Origin: UA16 sp042095135
Lineage (GTDB): Bacteria; Bacteroidota; Bacteroidia; Flavobacteriales_D; Sanyastnellaceae
Reading direction: 5' to 3'
Length of the DNA: 64,000 nt
NCBI GenBank assembly: GCA_042095135.1
Contig: JBELBV010000007.1
Span: 1-64,000 of the forward strand
In this document: positions 8,177 to 18,253 of the stretch, in pieces
Layout of the letters: each line of letters opens with the position of its first letter
How positions within the stretch are numbered: the stretch's first letter is position 1
Notes under the pieces: model-generated
The model's input: the letters and a program-made list of their open reading frames with translations, nothing else
Database searches by the model: none
Told to the model about the DNA's origin: nothing
Position numbers and translations under genes: made by a program

Positions 8177-11100
8177 ATGATCCGCTTATACATCATATCC
8201 ATTGCATTGTTTTTGGGTGCGTTTGCGCCCAATTCCCTCTTCGCTCAGTGTCAGGAAGTCATTGATAACGAAGGAATTGCAACATCCAATCCCACGTGGT
8301 ACAACTGCAGTGCCGCTGACGATCTGTTGAGCATCGAGACGTCCACGTCATGGACGGACTTGGTGATCGATTGGGGCGACGGCAGCGCCACCGAAGCGAT
8401 CGGTGCGTTCAATCCCGGCGATGCGCCGGTGACGCACACGTACGCCGGTGACGCCTCGAGCTACACGGTAACGTTGGCAGAAGCCGACGGGTCGTGCAGC
8501 ATCGAAGGGCACTACTTCGCCAGCGCTCCGGTCAGCGACTTTTGGAGCAGCGAGGTAAGCGTATGCGAGGGCACCTCAGTTCAATTTCACCAAGAGGCGA
8601 CCGGCGTGCAGTACGCTTGGAACTTCGGTGTGAACCCCAACTTTTTGAACACCTCTACTGGCCACGTGAGCTTCACGTTCTCCAATCCTGGAGATTACAC
8701 GGTGCAGAGTGTGATCCAATTCCCGGGTACCAACGGTGTGTGTGCGGACACCTCAAGCATCGACATCACCGTTTTGCCTCGTCCCGAGGTCAGCATGAAC
8801 CTATCGGCCACTGAAGGGTGCGGCGAACTGATTGTATCCGGTGACGTGAGCGCTCCCAACTCATACTTGTACGTTTGGTCGTTCATGCCCGCTCCTTCCT
8901 TCCAGGTAGGAACGCAGCTTGACCCCATCACGTTCAACACACCCGGTAACCACCCCGTTTCGGTGGCTGTTACTGGCGTCAATGGTTGTCAATCTACTGC
9001 CCAGCAGTTTGTCACGATTCACCCCCAGCCCGAAGCAGACTTCGCCTTTGACGGTGTGTGCTTCGGTGAGACCACCTCTTTTTCGGATGAATCCACTGCG
9101 GGCATCAACACGAACATCACCGGTTGGTATTGGCAGTTTGGTGACGGTGGCGTGAGCTACGAATCCAACCCAACCCACGACTATGCCTTCAACGGCACCT
9201 ACAATGTCAGCTTGACGGTAACCACCCCCGAGTGCACGGCTTCGACTTCTCAGTTTGTGGGCATCAACCCCAACCCAACCGTTGAGGCCCAAGCGGACAT
9301 TTTGAGCGGATGTTCACCGCTGGAGGTGGCCTTCAACGCCGATGCCTCATTGGCTTCTACGTTTGAGTGGGAGATCAACGGCAACGCATTGAATGGTGAA
9401 TCCATCAACGCAACGCTCGAAACGGCCATCGGTGACGCCACTGCGCACACGGCCACGGTCACGGTGACTTCTGCCATGGGTTGCTCAGCAACGGATGAAA
9501 TTACCGTGGATGCGTTCCCGCGCGCCATCGCGCAAATTGATCCTGCAGCCAATGCGGGATGCGCACCTTACACGTTGCCCATTGCCAACCTCTCGGAAGG
9601 CGCCATCGCATATGAGTGGTACGCCAACGGCAACTTCGTCACGTCCAGCGCTGACTGGGACGGCACCCTGGAAAACATCAACAACGCCATTGAAAGCCAG
9701 ACGGTTGAGTTGGTGGCCCATTCCTTGCAAGGCTGCAACGACACCACATCAACAATCATTCAGGTCTACCCTGAAGCTGACTTCTCATTTGACCTCCCGA
9801 ACGACACCGCATGCTCTCCGTTGGATTTGACCATGCCGATTATGGATGGCGTGAACTCGTTCACCTGGAACTTTGGTGGTGGAAACACTTCTGAAGAACA
9901 AGCCCCAAGCATCGTGTTGGAAAACACCAACGGCGGTCTGATGGGCACTTCCATCACCTTCACGGGCGTTTCGGTCTTCGGTTGCGTCGACTCGCACACC
10001 GAGACGGTTTACGTTCGCCCCCAGCCGGTTGCTGAGTTCAGCGCGGATGCCTTGGAAGGATGCGAGCCATTGGCCGCCAATTTTGAAAACATCTCAAGCG
10101 ATGCAGATTCGTACGTGTGGGACTTTGGGAATGGTATCACCGATGACGGCCCAACGGCTTCACAAGCATTCTACACCGACGGCACCGTTCAGACCTACGA
10201 CATCACATTGACGGCGTACGACGACCTCGGCTGCATAGACACGGATACGTTGACTGTAACAGTCTTCCCTGCGGCTGATTTCGCCCTGGATCTCGGTGTA
10301 GAAACTGCTTGTTCTCCACTCGAAATGACCTTGCCGGTCATCGATGGTGTACAAAATATCGCCTGGGATTTCGGCGACGGGACGACTTCAAATGAAGCTA
10401 CACCTGACCACGCTTGGGAAAACACAACCGGTGGCCTCGACAACTACATCGTCAGTGTGACCGGTGAAACAGAGCACGGCTGTGCCGGATTGGCAGTGGA
10501 TTTAATCACTGTGAAGCCTCAGCCAACGGCTGGTTTCAACGCCGACGCGTTAAGCGGTTGCGAGCCATTGGCGTCCACGTTCACGAGCACCAGCACCGAA
10601 GGCACCGCCTTGAGCTGGGACTTTGGAGACGGCAGCAGCGCGACTGGGTCCGATGCCAACCACACCTTTGATGGAATTGACGCGAATACGGCATATGAAG
10701 TGACCTTGACGGCCACACACCCATTGGGCTGTGCAGACATTGCCACGGCCACCGTGGACGTCTTTGCCGCTGCGGAATACATCCTGAACTTGACCAGCGA
10801 CTCCGTCTGTTCACCTTTGGAATTGACCATGCCCGCCTTGGACGGCGCGCAGAACTTCACGTGGAACTTCGGCGACGGAACCACGTCCAACGAAGCTACG
10901 CCCACGCACACGTGGTTCAACGCTTCGACGGGCTTGATGACCGCAACCGTGACCTTGGAAGCGGAGACTGCTGATGGATGCGCCGGTACGTCGCAGGCGA
11001 CCGTTAACATCAAGCCCCAGCCCGTGGCCAACTTCATGGTAGCCAATGACCAAGGGTGCGATCCATTGGTCAGCCAATTCAACAACTACAGTGTTCTCGC

Positions 11101-14100
11101 TGATTCTTACGATTGGGATTTCGGGGACGGAACCACCGGCCACGAAGAACACCCCACGCACGCATTTGCTGCGGACGGTTTAACCACCACATTCGCGGTG
11201 ACTTTGACGGCACATGATGACTTGGGTTGTTCAGACGTCACCACGCGAGAAGTGACGGTGCACCCTGCGGCCGCCTTCAGCTTGAATTTAGCGTCAGATA
11301 CCGTTTGCTCACCTTTGCAATTGACCTTGCCTGAAATCCCAGGTGCAGAAAACTTGACCTGGAACTTTGGAGACGGTACCACAGGCGCTGGCCAAAGCCC
11401 AACGCACACGTGGGAAAACACAGGAGATGACCTGATGGTGGCTACAGTTTCCTTCGAAGCTGCTACGACCAACGGTTGCGTCGGCTCTGGATCCGCTACA
11501 GTGTTCATCAAGCCCCAACCAACGGCTGACTTCACAGCCTCTGTTGAAAGCGGATGCGCCCCATTGAATGTCACATTCACCAACCTGAGCACCCAGGCCG
11601 ATGCATTCGCTTGGGACTTCGGAAATGGTACTTCAGCTACGACGCCCCTTGCTGCCTCAGCCTTTGATGCGGAAGAGATCGAAACAACGTATACCGTTAC
11701 GTTAACCGCCACGGACGATTTGGGCTGCACTAGCACAACGACCCGAGAAATCACGGCGTTCCCCGCTGCTGACTTTGCTTTGGCCCTGCCCGCTGATAGC
11801 GTTTGCTCTCCACTCGAATTGACGATGCCTGTCCTTGACGGTGCGCAAGCGATCACGTGGAGCTTCGGCGACGGCACAACAGCCACCGGTCAGGCACCCT
11901 CACACACGTGGGAGAACACCACTGGCGAATTGATGACGGCTACTGTTACGTTCTCTGCAGAGACCGAGAATGGTTGCGCCGGATCGGCGACCGCTGAGGT
12001 GAACATCAAGCCACAGCCCGAAGCCAACTTCACCGCCGATGTTGTGACGGGGTGCGAACCTTTGGTGAGCACGTTTACCAATGCGAGCACCAACGGTGAC
12101 CTGTACATCTGGAACTTCGGAGACGTGATGTTGCCCGGTTTGGTAGACAACAACGCGACCGTTCAGCACACCTTCGCCGCTGAAGCTGCCGATGCGCCTT
12201 CAGTTTACAACGTGACGTTGCTTGCTATCGATGACTTGGGTTGCAGCGATGAGCGCACGCTCACCGTTGAGGTGAACCCTGCGCCGGCCTTTGAACTGGC
12301 ATTGGACGTAAACGAAGCGTGCTCGCCATTGGCTTTGACCATGCCCAACATGGTTGACGCGACTACGACCTACTGGGATTTTGGTGATGGTTCGTTCTCC
12401 AACGAAGCCACACCCACCCACTTCTGGACCAACGATACCGACGATCTGGTGAACCACACCGTTTCCTTCCAAGGCGTCAATGCCTTCGGATGCGAGGGCA
12501 CGACCACAGCAAGCGTGAGCGTTAAGCCGCAGCCACAAGCAATCTTCTCTACGGATGAAGAAATGGGATGCGCTCCATTCACCATTGACATTTCCAATGA
12601 AAGCCAGTCAGCAGATGCCTTCGACTGGAACTATGGCAACGGCGACGCCTTGCAGATGGATACCCAAGATGCACATGCCTACACGTACGCAGGTGATGCT
12701 GAACCAATGGAATACACGTTGACACTCACCGCAACGCACGCGTTGGGCTGTGCAGACACGGTGACCAAGACCGTTACTGTCCTGCCAGAGGTCAATGCTG
12801 CTTGGGCAGGTGAAACGGTGGGATGTGCTCCTTATGAGACCGTGATCGAATACACCGGTACGGAGGCGTCAACCGTCGCATGGACGATCGACGGTGCAGC
12901 AGCAGCCACGGGCAACACAGCAACCTTTACACTGGAAGGAGCAGCGGGCAGCGCCACGGCGCACACCATTCAAATCGAAGCCGTTTCCGAATACGGATGT
13001 GCCGGAAGCACCGCCTTCGAGGTAACGGTCAACCCCACTCCCGTGGTGAACTTGAGCGCATCAGCCGATGCGACGTGCTCCGGTGACGCTTGGAATGTTG
13101 TTTATGACGCTCAATACGCAGACGACATCAACCTCACCATGAATGGCATGGGGCTGGAATTGGCGTCTGAGTTGGAATTCAATTCCGAGAACCTTGCTTC
13201 CGAGGATGCCATCTCAACCTTGGTGTTGACGGCTTCAACCGACCTCGGTTGTGCAGCTGCGATGGCCATTGAACACACCGTTCACCCCCAGGTGACAGCC
13301 AGCTTCGACCTGCCAACGAGCGCCTGCACGCCAATGGAGGTGGCCTTCAACAATACTTCGGAACAGGCTACAACTTCAACGACTTGGAATTTTGGCGACG
13401 GCACGACGTCAGATGCCTTAAACCCAGTCCACACGTTCGAAGCATTGGGCACCGAGGATACGCAGTACAATGTGGCCCTCGTGGCTGTAAACACTGCGGG
13501 TTGCGCGGACACCACGGTCCAAGTAATAGAAGTTTGGGGCCAGCCAGAAGCGGCATTGACGATCGTAGAGGCCGAGGGCTGCTACCCCGTTGACGTCACG
13601 TTCGAAAACGCCAGCGACGGATACACGACCACCGAATGGGCCTACGGCAACGGCGAATACAGCGTTATTGCAGATTCCGTGCACACGAAGACGTTCTTCA
13701 ACCCAACCGATGATCTCGTGGTTTACACCACAGAAATCACAGTCAGCAATGCACATGGTTGCGTGTCAACCGACGCCGTTGACGTGGAGGTTGGGCCTTA
13801 CTTGAACGCTCAGTTTGACGTAGTAGCACAAGGCTGCACACCCGTTGAAGCCAACATCATCAACCAATCGGAAGGTGCAGCTTCGTTCATCTGGAATTTC
13901 AACGACGGATCGGCTCCTTCGAATGAAGCGAACCCAACCCACACATTCGTGAATGCAACAGGTGAAGATGCGACCTACCAAGTTGAGCTCATCGCCATGA
14001 GTGCTTACGGCTGCGCAGACACCATCGCCGTTGGCGTTGAGGTGTACGTGTCTCCCACAGCTGAATTCACCGTGAGCCCGGCCATCCAGACGTACCCGAA

Positions 14101-15106
14101 CACCACGGTTGGCATCAACAACTTGAGCGCCGCTTCTTCAAGTGCGATCCAGCACTGGAGCTTTGGCGATGGCGCTGAAGTGGCGACTGATCAGCCAATC
14201 TTCCATACCTACAATTCGTGGGGAACGTACAACGTAACGCTGCTAGTTGACAACGGATTCTGTGCCGATGCCCACACGGAAATGATCACCATCCTGTCTC
14301 CAAACCCCGTGGCGAGCTTCACGGGAAGCGGCAGCGGTTGCGCGCCGTTGGCAGTGGATTTCGAAAACCACTCCAGCCACGGAGCTCAGTATATCTGGGA
14401 TTTTGATGACGACATCATGACGTCTGAGGAGTCGCCAACGCACGTGTTCACGCGTCCTGGTGTTTACAACGTCTCGTTGACCGTGATCGGTTACGAAGGT
14501 CAGGAAGAGCAGATCATCCAGTACGGCGCCGTTGAGGTGTTCCCGTCGGCCTCGGCTGCCTTCGTGAACAGCCCAACCGAAGTCATCGTACCGGATCAGC
14601 CGGTAGACTTTGTAAACCTTTCTGATGTCGATGCGACGGAATTCTTCTGGGACTTCGGTGATGGCCAGTTCAGCACCGACAAGGAACCCATCCACTTCTA
14701 CACCGAGCCTGGGATCTACACGGTGAGCTTGACGGCCAACAACAGCTTCAATTGCCCCACCACCTACACGTTGGAGCACGCTGTGGAGGCAACTGTGGGC
14801 GGATTCATGGAATTCCCAACGGCGTTCACGCCCAACACCGGCGGTTCGAACGGCGGATACTACGACCCCAACGCGTTGGACAACGACGTGTTCCACCCGC
14901 ACCACATGGGCATCGTGGACTACGAGTTGGTCATCTTCAATAAGTGGGGAGAATTGCTCTTCCGATCCACCGATCCTTACATCGGCTGGGACGGTTACTT
15001 CCAAGGCCGCATCGTTCGCCAGGACGTGTATGCGTGGAAGGCGAGCGCAACCTTCAGCAGTGGATACCGTACCACTCAAGCAGGGGATGTAACCCTCATC
15101 AAATAA
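8177..15106 (+). CDS. Giant PKD-repeat surface protein with T9SS type B sorting domain
   Basis: A 2309-residue exoprotein. It starts with a signal peptide (MIRLYIISIALFLGAFAPNS, then LFAQ) and continues as about 26 Ig-like PKD modules, each roughly 80-90 residues with the hallmark W-x-FGDG core (for example TWNFGDGTTSNEATPTHTW) and a Cys near each module start that probably forms disulfides. Modules at about residues 532-1536 alternate between two kinds, CSPLELTMP and GCEPL, as a higher-order repeat. The last about 95 residues (from FPTAFTPNTGG through FNKWGELLFR and GWDGYFQG) are the gliding-motility-associated C-terminal domain that directs T9SS export. The porP/sprF gene follows 6 bp later, the usual partner of type B cargo. 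A role in adhesion or gliding is likely for such proteins but unproven here. Start ATG 8177 sits directly at the signal peptide. Confidence 0.92.
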   Translation: MIRLYIISIALFLGAFAPNSLFAQCQEVIDNEGIATSNPTWYNCSAADDLLSIETSTSWTDLVIDWGDGSATEAIGAFNPGDAPVTHTYAGDASSYTVTLAEADGSCSIEGHYFASAPVSDFWSSEVSVCEGTSVQFHQEATGVQYAWNFGVNPNFLNTSTGHVSFTFSNPGDYTVQSVIQFPGTNGVCADTSSIDITVLPRPEVSMNLSATEGCGELIVSGDVSAPNSYLYVWSFMPAPSFQVGTQLDPITFNTPGNHPVSVAVTGVNGCQSTAQQFVTIHPQPEADFAFDGVCFGETTSFSDESTAGINTNITGWYWQFGDGGVSYESNPTHDYAFNGTYNVSLTVTTPECTASTSQFVGINPNPTVEAQADILSGCSPLEVAFNADASLASTFEWEINGNALNGESINATLETAIGDATAHTATVTVTSAMGCSATDEITVDAFPRAIAQIDPAANAGCAPYTLPIANLSEGAIAYEWYANGNFVTSSADWDGTLENINNAIESQTVELVAHSLQGCNDTTSTIIQVYPEADFSFDLPNDTACSPLDLTMPIMDGVNSFTWNFGGGNTSEEQAPSIVLENTNGGLMGTSITFTGVSVFGCVDSHTETVYVRPQPVAEFSADALEGCEPLAANFENISSDADSYVWDFGNGITDDGPTASQAFYTDGTVQTYDITLTAYDDLGCIDTDTLTVTVFPAADFALDLGVETACSPLEMTLPVIDGVQNIAWDFGDGTTSNEATPDHAWENTTGGLDNYIVSVTGETEHGCAGLAVDLITVKPQPTAGFNADALSGCEPLASTFTSTSTEGTALSWDFGDGSSATGSDANHTFDGIDANTAYEVTLTATHPLGCADIATATVDVFAAAEYILNLTSDSVCSPLELTMPALDGAQNFTWNFGDGTTSNEATPTHTWFNASTGLMTATVTLEAETADGCAGTSQATVNIKPQPVANFMVANDQGCDPLVSQFNNYSVLADSYDWDFGDGTTGHEEHPTHAFAADGLTTTFAVTLTAHDDLGCSDVTTREVTVHPAAAFSLNLASDTVCSPLQLTLPEIPGAENLTWNFGDGTTGAGQSPTHTWENTGDDLMVATVSFEAATTNGCVGSGSATVFIKPQPTADFTASVESGCAPLNVTFTNLSTQADAFAWDFGNGTSATTPLAASAFDAEEIETTYTVTLTATDDLGCTSTTTREITAFPAADFALALPADSVCSPLELTMPVLDGAQAITWSFGDGTTATGQAPSHTWENTTGELMTATVTFSAETENGCAGSATAEVNIKPQPEANFTADVVTGCEPLVSTFTNASTNGDLYIWNFGDVMLPGLVDNNATVQHTFAAEAADAPSVYNVTLLAIDDLGCSDERTLTVEVNPAPAFELALDVNEACSPLALTMPNMVDATTTYWDFGDGSFSNEATPTHFWTNDTDDLVNHTVSFQGVNAFGCEGTTTASVSVKPQPQAIFSTDEEMGCAPFTIDISNESQSADAFDWNYGNGDALQMDTQDAHAYTYAGDAEPMEYTLTLTATHALGCADTVTKTVTVLPEVNAAWAGETVGCAPYETVIEYTGTEASTVAWTIDGAAAATGNTATFTLEGAAGSATAHTIQIEAVSEYGCAGSTAFEVTVNPTPVVNLSASADATCSGDAWNVVYDAQYADDINLTMNGMGLELASELEFNSENLASEDAISTLVLTASTDLGCAAAMAIEHTVHPQVTASFDLPTSACTPMEVAFNNTSEQATTSTTWNFGDGTTSDALNPVHTFEALGTEDTQYNVALVAVNTAGCADTTVQVIEVWGQPEAALTIVEAEGCYPVDVTFENASDGYTTTEWAYGNGEYSVIADSVHTKTFFNPTDDLVVYTTEITVSNAHGCVSTDAVDVEVGPYLNAQFDVVAQGCTPVEANIINQSEGAASFIWNFNDGSAPSNEANPTHTFVNATGEDATYQVELIAMSAYGCADTIAVGVEVYVSPTAEFTVSPAIQTYPNTTVGINNLSAASSSAIQHWSFGDGAEVATDQPIFHTYNSWGTYNVTLLVDNGFCADAHTEMITILSPNPVASFTGSGSGCAPLAVDFENHSSHGAQYIWDFDDDIMTSEESPTHVFTRPGVYNVSLTVIGYEGQEEQIIQYGAVEVFPSASAAFVNSPTEVIVPDQPVDFVNLSDVDATEFFWDFGDGQFSTDKEPIHFYTEPGIYTVSLTANNSFNCPTTYTLEHAVEATVGGFMEFPTAFTPNTGGSNGGYYDPNALDNDVFHPHHMGIVDYELVIFNKWGELLFRSTDPYIGWDGYFQGRIVRQDVYAWKASATFSSGYRTTQAGDVTLIK
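9770..12786 (+). repeat. Six tandem two-module PKD units (about 500 bp each)
   Basis: Within the PKD gene, modules with a CSPL-LTMP core (A type) alternate strictly with modules with a GCEPL/GCAPL core (B type) six times in a row. One A+B pair spans about 168 codons. Modules before and after this block are more divergent. The pattern indicates amplification of a two-domain unit instead of single domains. Confidence 0.8.
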
Positions 15107-15112
15107 TCCGAA

Positions 15113-16141
15113 ATGAAGCACTTGAATATCACCTCAGCTATGAAAGCGATTTGCACACTCATCCTCGCCGTGGGCTTGTCCTTCGGGCAAGCGTGGAGCC
15201 AGGACCTGCGTTACACGCAGTACAATGCAATCCCAACGAGCATCAACCCTGCCTTCGCCGGTTCTATGGATGAAGCCCGCCTCGCCACGGTGTACCGCAA
15301 CCAATGGGCTGCGATGCCCGGAGCGTACGTTGGATGGCACGTGGCTGCCGACTGGTACAACCGCAACTTGAATAGCGGATTCGGCATTTTGATGAGCCAG
15401 GAAGAAGCTGGTGCAGGAGGGTTGAATACCACCCGCATTGCCGGACAGTACGCCTACGAAATTCCATTGGGCAACGGATGGCGCTTGCGTCCCGCCCTGC
15501 AGGCGGCGTTGGCCAACCGTTCCATCGACATGGCACAATTGACCTTCGGTGACCAATTGATCCGTGGTCCACAAGTGAGCACCATCGAAGACCGCCCCAG
15601 TGTGTCTCGTCACTACTTTGACTTCGCCACCGGCTTCTTGCTTACGGGGAAATACACGTGGCTCGGCTGCTCATTTGATCACTTGAACAATCCGAACGAA
15701 AGTCTGAATGCCACGTACATCGATCCGATGGATGTCAAAACATCGGTACACGGGGGATGGCGCATGCCGATCGTGGACTACATGCGCAACAAGCACCACG
15801 GTGACCTCGTCGTCGCGTTCAATTACATGGCGCAGGGCGAATTCGACCAACTCGATTTGGGTATCTACTACGACACCAAGCCGCTGAGCTTCGGCTTGTG
15901 GTACCAAGGTCTGCCCTTTGGCCACACCATCGAAGGCGGTGCGGACGTAGACGCCGTCAGTGCCATTGTCGGCTACGGCCAAGACAACTGGAAAGTCGGC
16001 TACAGCTACGACATCACATTGAGCACATTGGGCCTCTCCACCACGGGTGGAAGCCACGAAATCGCTCTTTCATACACCTGGCAAACGCAGCAGCGCAAGC
16101 GGACCCAGTCGCCTCGTTACCTGCCTTGCCCCATATTCTGA
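15113..16141 (+). CDS. PorP/SprF-family T9SS outer membrane protein
   Basis: A 342-residue outer membrane beta-barrel protein of the PorP/SprF family. The signal peptide is followed by the family signature QDLRYTQYNAIPTSINPAFAG, then TVYRNQWAAMPGAYVGWHVA, and a barrel with repeated aromatic strands to the C-terminus. SprF-like proteins are needed for export or surface attachment of the specific type B cargo encoded beside them; here the PKD protein ends only 6 bp upstream, so the two form one transcription unit. The start at 15113 gives a signal peptide of about 30 residues; a second Met ten codons in (15140) would give a shorter one and cannot be excluded. The gene faces murB tail to tail. 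Confidence 0.9.
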   Translation: MKHLNITSAMKAICTLILAVGLSFGQAWSQDLRYTQYNAIPTSINPAFAGSMDEARLATVYRNQWAAMPGAYVGWHVAADWYNRNLNSGFGILMSQEEAGAGGLNTTRIAGQYAYEIPLGNGWRLRPALQAALANRSIDMAQLTFGDQLIRGPQVSTIEDRPSVSRHYFDFATGFLLTGKYTWLGCSFDHLNNPNESLNATYIDPMDVKTSVHGGWRMPIVDYMRNKHHGDLVVAFNYMAQGEFDQLDLGIYYDTKPLSFGLWYQGLPFGHTIEGGADVDAVSAIVGYGQDNWKVGYSYDITLSTLGLSTTGGSHEIALSYTWQTQQRKRTQSPRYLPCPIF

Positions 16142-16170
16142 TAGTTAAGCGGATCGGAATAGCAAATGCC

Positions 16171-16198
16171 CACCCAACTCCTACCCAGGGGTTGGGTG
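16171..16198. terminator. Hairpin between convergent porP and murB
   Basis: CACCCAAC at 16171-16178 pairs with GTTGGGTG at 16191-16198 around a 12-nt loop, in the only 64 bp between the two convergent stops. There is no strong T tract, so it is a probable but not classical bidirectional terminator. Confidence 0.5.
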
Positions 16199-16205
16199 CG
16201 TGCGT

Positions 16206-17513
16206 TTACAGCCCAATCTGATTGACCTCGGGTTCCAATCGGACACCGTACTTGGCCTCGACATCGTTCATGATGTCCTGCGCGAGGGCCCAGACCTCGG
16301 CCCCTGTTGCTCCGCCGTGGTTGACGAGCACCAAAGCCTGCTGGTCGTGGACACCACATGCCCCTCGGCGATGGCCTTTCCAACCCGCCCGATCAATGAG
16401 CCATCCAGCAGCGAGTTTCACCTTGCCTTCCGGCGCCGGATAATGAGCAACATCCGGGTGATCGCGTTGAATGCGTTCGAAAGCCGCTTGGGACACCACG
16501 GGGTTTTTGAAAAAACTTCCCGCATTGCCGATTTCCCGTGGGTCGGGTAGCTTCGATTGGCGAATGGACATCACGGCTTCGGCCACTTGGCGGTGGGTGG
16601 TGTCGCGATCCCATCCGCGGGATTCGAGCTCAGCTTGAATGGCACCGTATTGGGTATTCAACGCCGCTGACAGTTCCAGATGGAAGGCCACCCGGACGAT
16701 GACCCACTTGTCCTTTTCGGCTTGCTTGAACACGCTGTCGCGGTACCCAAAAGCACAGCGCTCGGCATCGAAACGCTCCAGCGCACCGGTCTCGCGGTGA
16801 ATGGCTTCTAACCATGAAAATCGATCTTTCACCTCCACGCCGTAAGCCCCGATATTTTGCATGGGCGAGGCCCCGACGGAACCCGGGATCAATGCGAGAT
16901 TTTCTAAGCCGTTCCAACCGGCTTCCAGTGCGTGGACGACCCACGCGTGCCACGATTCTCCTGCGCCCACGACCACCTCGACGGCGTGGCCATCGTCTGA
17001 CACTTTCTGAACGCCTCGTATGTTCATGTGCAGCATCCTTCCGACCCAGTCCTTGTGCATCAATACATTGGAGCCTCCCCCGAGAACCATCAAAGGCAAC
17101 TCACCTCGGTCCTCAAGCGCCCAGCGGACATCCGCGTCGCTGGCAACCTCGGCCAAGCAATGCGCTGCGGCGGCGGCGCCAAACGTGGTCAATGGACCCA
17201 CTGGGGCCTCTTCACGCCAAGGCGTCAGAGCGGGTGGCCAAGGCGTTCGTCCCGGCGCAGGATCGGCTGAAGCCACCGCGCGTTCACGCAGCAAGCGTTC
17301 CCACGATTCAGCGGTCAAGGTGCGAACCGGATCTTGGGATTGCAGGAGTTCTGTGACCCATTGGTAGCGGGGATAATCGGATGCGTAGTGCTGGTGCACC
17401 ACCCATTTGCTATCCCCCATTGGTTGCCACTCGGTGACGTGCTTCGGACCCTCGATGACGTATAGGTTCGGGGCACCTTCCAGCTTTCGGAATTGGGGGA
17501 AATCCAGGCTCAT
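16206..17513 (-). CDS. murB: MurB (UDP-N-acetylenolpyruvoylglucosamine reductase) with extra N-terminal domain
   Basis: 435 residues. Residues about 105-435 are a type I MurB, the flavoenzyme that reduces UDP-GlcNAc-enolpyruvate to UDP-MurNAc in the cytoplasm. Visible landmarks: FAD-binding LMVLGGGSNVL (141-151), ENLALIPGSVGASPMQNIGA, the catalytic FGYRDS with Arg258, GNAGSFFKNP with the proton-donor Ser333, and LEPEV with Glu429 near the end. E. coli MurB is about 342 residues; the additional about 100 residues here include a compact segment (1-77; FRKLEGAPNLYVIEGP, then YPRYQWVTELL and WERLL) that resembles short stand-alone hypothetical proteins common in Bacteroidota, joined by a Pro/Ala linker. 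No ATG lies between the domains (a GTG at codon 80 exists), so a true fusion is likely. The promoter region is shared with the divergent TPR gene. Confidence 0.92.
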   Translation of the reverse strand: MSLDFPQFRKLEGAPNLYVIEGPKHVTEWQPMGDSKWVVHQHYASDYPRYQWVTELLQSQDPVRTLTAESWERLLRERAVASADPAPGRTPWPPALTPWREEAPVGPLTTFGAAAAAHCLAEVASDADVRWALEDRGELPLMVLGGGSNVLMHKDWVGRMLHMNIRGVQKVSDDGHAVEVVVGAGESWHAWVVHALEAGWNGLENLALIPGSVGASPMQNIGAYGVEVKDRFSWLEAIHRETGALERFDAERCAFGYRDSVFKQAEKDKWVIVRVAFHLELSAALNTQYGAIQAELESRGWDRDTTHRQVAEAVMSIRQSKLPDPREIGNAGSFFKNPVVSQAAFERIQRDHPDVAHYPAPEGKVKLAAGWLIDRAGWKGHRRGACGVHDQQALVLVNHGGATGAEVWALAQDIMNDVEAKYGVRLEPEVNQIGL

Positions 17514-17567
17514 CTTTCACCTGCAATTTCGGTGGATGCGCGAAACAAAGTGGCCCCCGGGGCGTTG

Positions 17568-17575
17568 TATTTTTG
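17568..17575 (+). promoter_or_regulatory. Minus-7 box (TATTTTTG) of TPR-addB-flippase unit
   Basis: Exact TAnnTTTG match 23 nt before ATG 17599, in the 85-bp gap between divergent murB and the TPR gene. Confidence 0.5.
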
Positions 17576-17598
17576 AACAGCCGCAATTGCAACACACC

Positions 17599-18240
17599 AT
17601 GCCCGATTCCAACCGTCGTCCAGCTTCTCCAGAAGGCCACTTGCTCGTCCAACAGTCACGGGCCTCTGCTGAGGCGGGCCAATGGCAAAGTGCTTTGGTC
17701 GGCTTTGACGAAGCGGAACGCGCAAACCCCGATTGGGGACTCGATCCCGACTTTTTGAATGACCGAGCGGTCGCGCTCTTTCACAACGACCGCGCACACG
17801 AATGCATCGTGCTGCTGGACAAAGCCATCAACCTTCAGCCCCAGTACGGCTACCGGTATGCGGCACGCGGGTGGATGAAGCAAGCGCTGCGGGACATCCA
17901 CGGTGCCATCGCCGACTACAAGAAAGCCGTCGAACTCGATCCTGAAGACGCCATCACCTTGAACAATTTGGGTCTGCTTGAGGAGCAAATCGGCCGCATG
18001 CAATCGGCCAAGGAAAGCTTCGCTGCGGCCGACGCCATGGACCGCATCTTGGACGCATCCGCCATTCCCAAGGAATCCACATCGGAGGCAGAGGGCCCAT
18101 CAATGCCTGAAGCTTCTGCTCCACCGCCATCCAAAGCAGTAAAAACTCCGTGGGCTGAGGTCACACGCGCGCTTTTCACGCGAGCAGGGCGAAAAGAATT
18201 CCTTGAATTCATCCGCAATGGGTTTAAATTGAAGGGCTGA
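17599..18240 (+). CDS. TPR-repeat protein upstream of addB
   Basis: A 213-residue protein without signal peptide, made of tetratricopeptide-like helical repeats: ASAEAGQWQSALVGFDEAER, DRAVALFHNDRAHECIVLLDKAINLQP, AARGWMKQALRDIHGAIADYKKAVELDPED and NNLGLLEEQIGRMQSAKESFAAA. These form roughly residues 15-145, followed by a low-complexity Ser/Pro/Ala stretch and a basic end (RKEFLEFIRNGFKLKG). TPRs mediate protein contacts; no partner can be named. ATG 17599 is chosen over upstream in-frame starts because those would overlap the divergent murB start and its promoter, and because a minus-7 box lies at 17568-17575. AddB starts 13 bp downstream, so the two are probably co-transcribed. Confidence 0.85.
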   Translation: MPDSNRRPASPEGHLLVQQSRASAEAGQWQSALVGFDEAERANPDWGLDPDFLNDRAVALFHNDRAHECIVLLDKAINLQPQYGYRYAARGWMKQALRDIHGAIADYKKAVELDPEDAITLNNLGLLEEQIGRMQSAKESFAAADAMDRILDASAIPKESTSEAEGPSMPEASAPPPSKAVKTPWAEVTRALFTRAGRKEFLEFIRNGFKLKG

Positions 18241-18253
18241 AACACCCCGCTGT

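Noticed and set aside
8177..15106. Regular spaced repeats that might suggest a CRISPR array or tandem satellite
   Set aside because: Repeats are in-frame protein modules with variable DNA sequence and no unique short spacers.
14243..15121. 292-codon minus-strand frame at the end of the PKD gene
   Set aside because: Shadow of the conserved T9SS type B domain on the plus strand.
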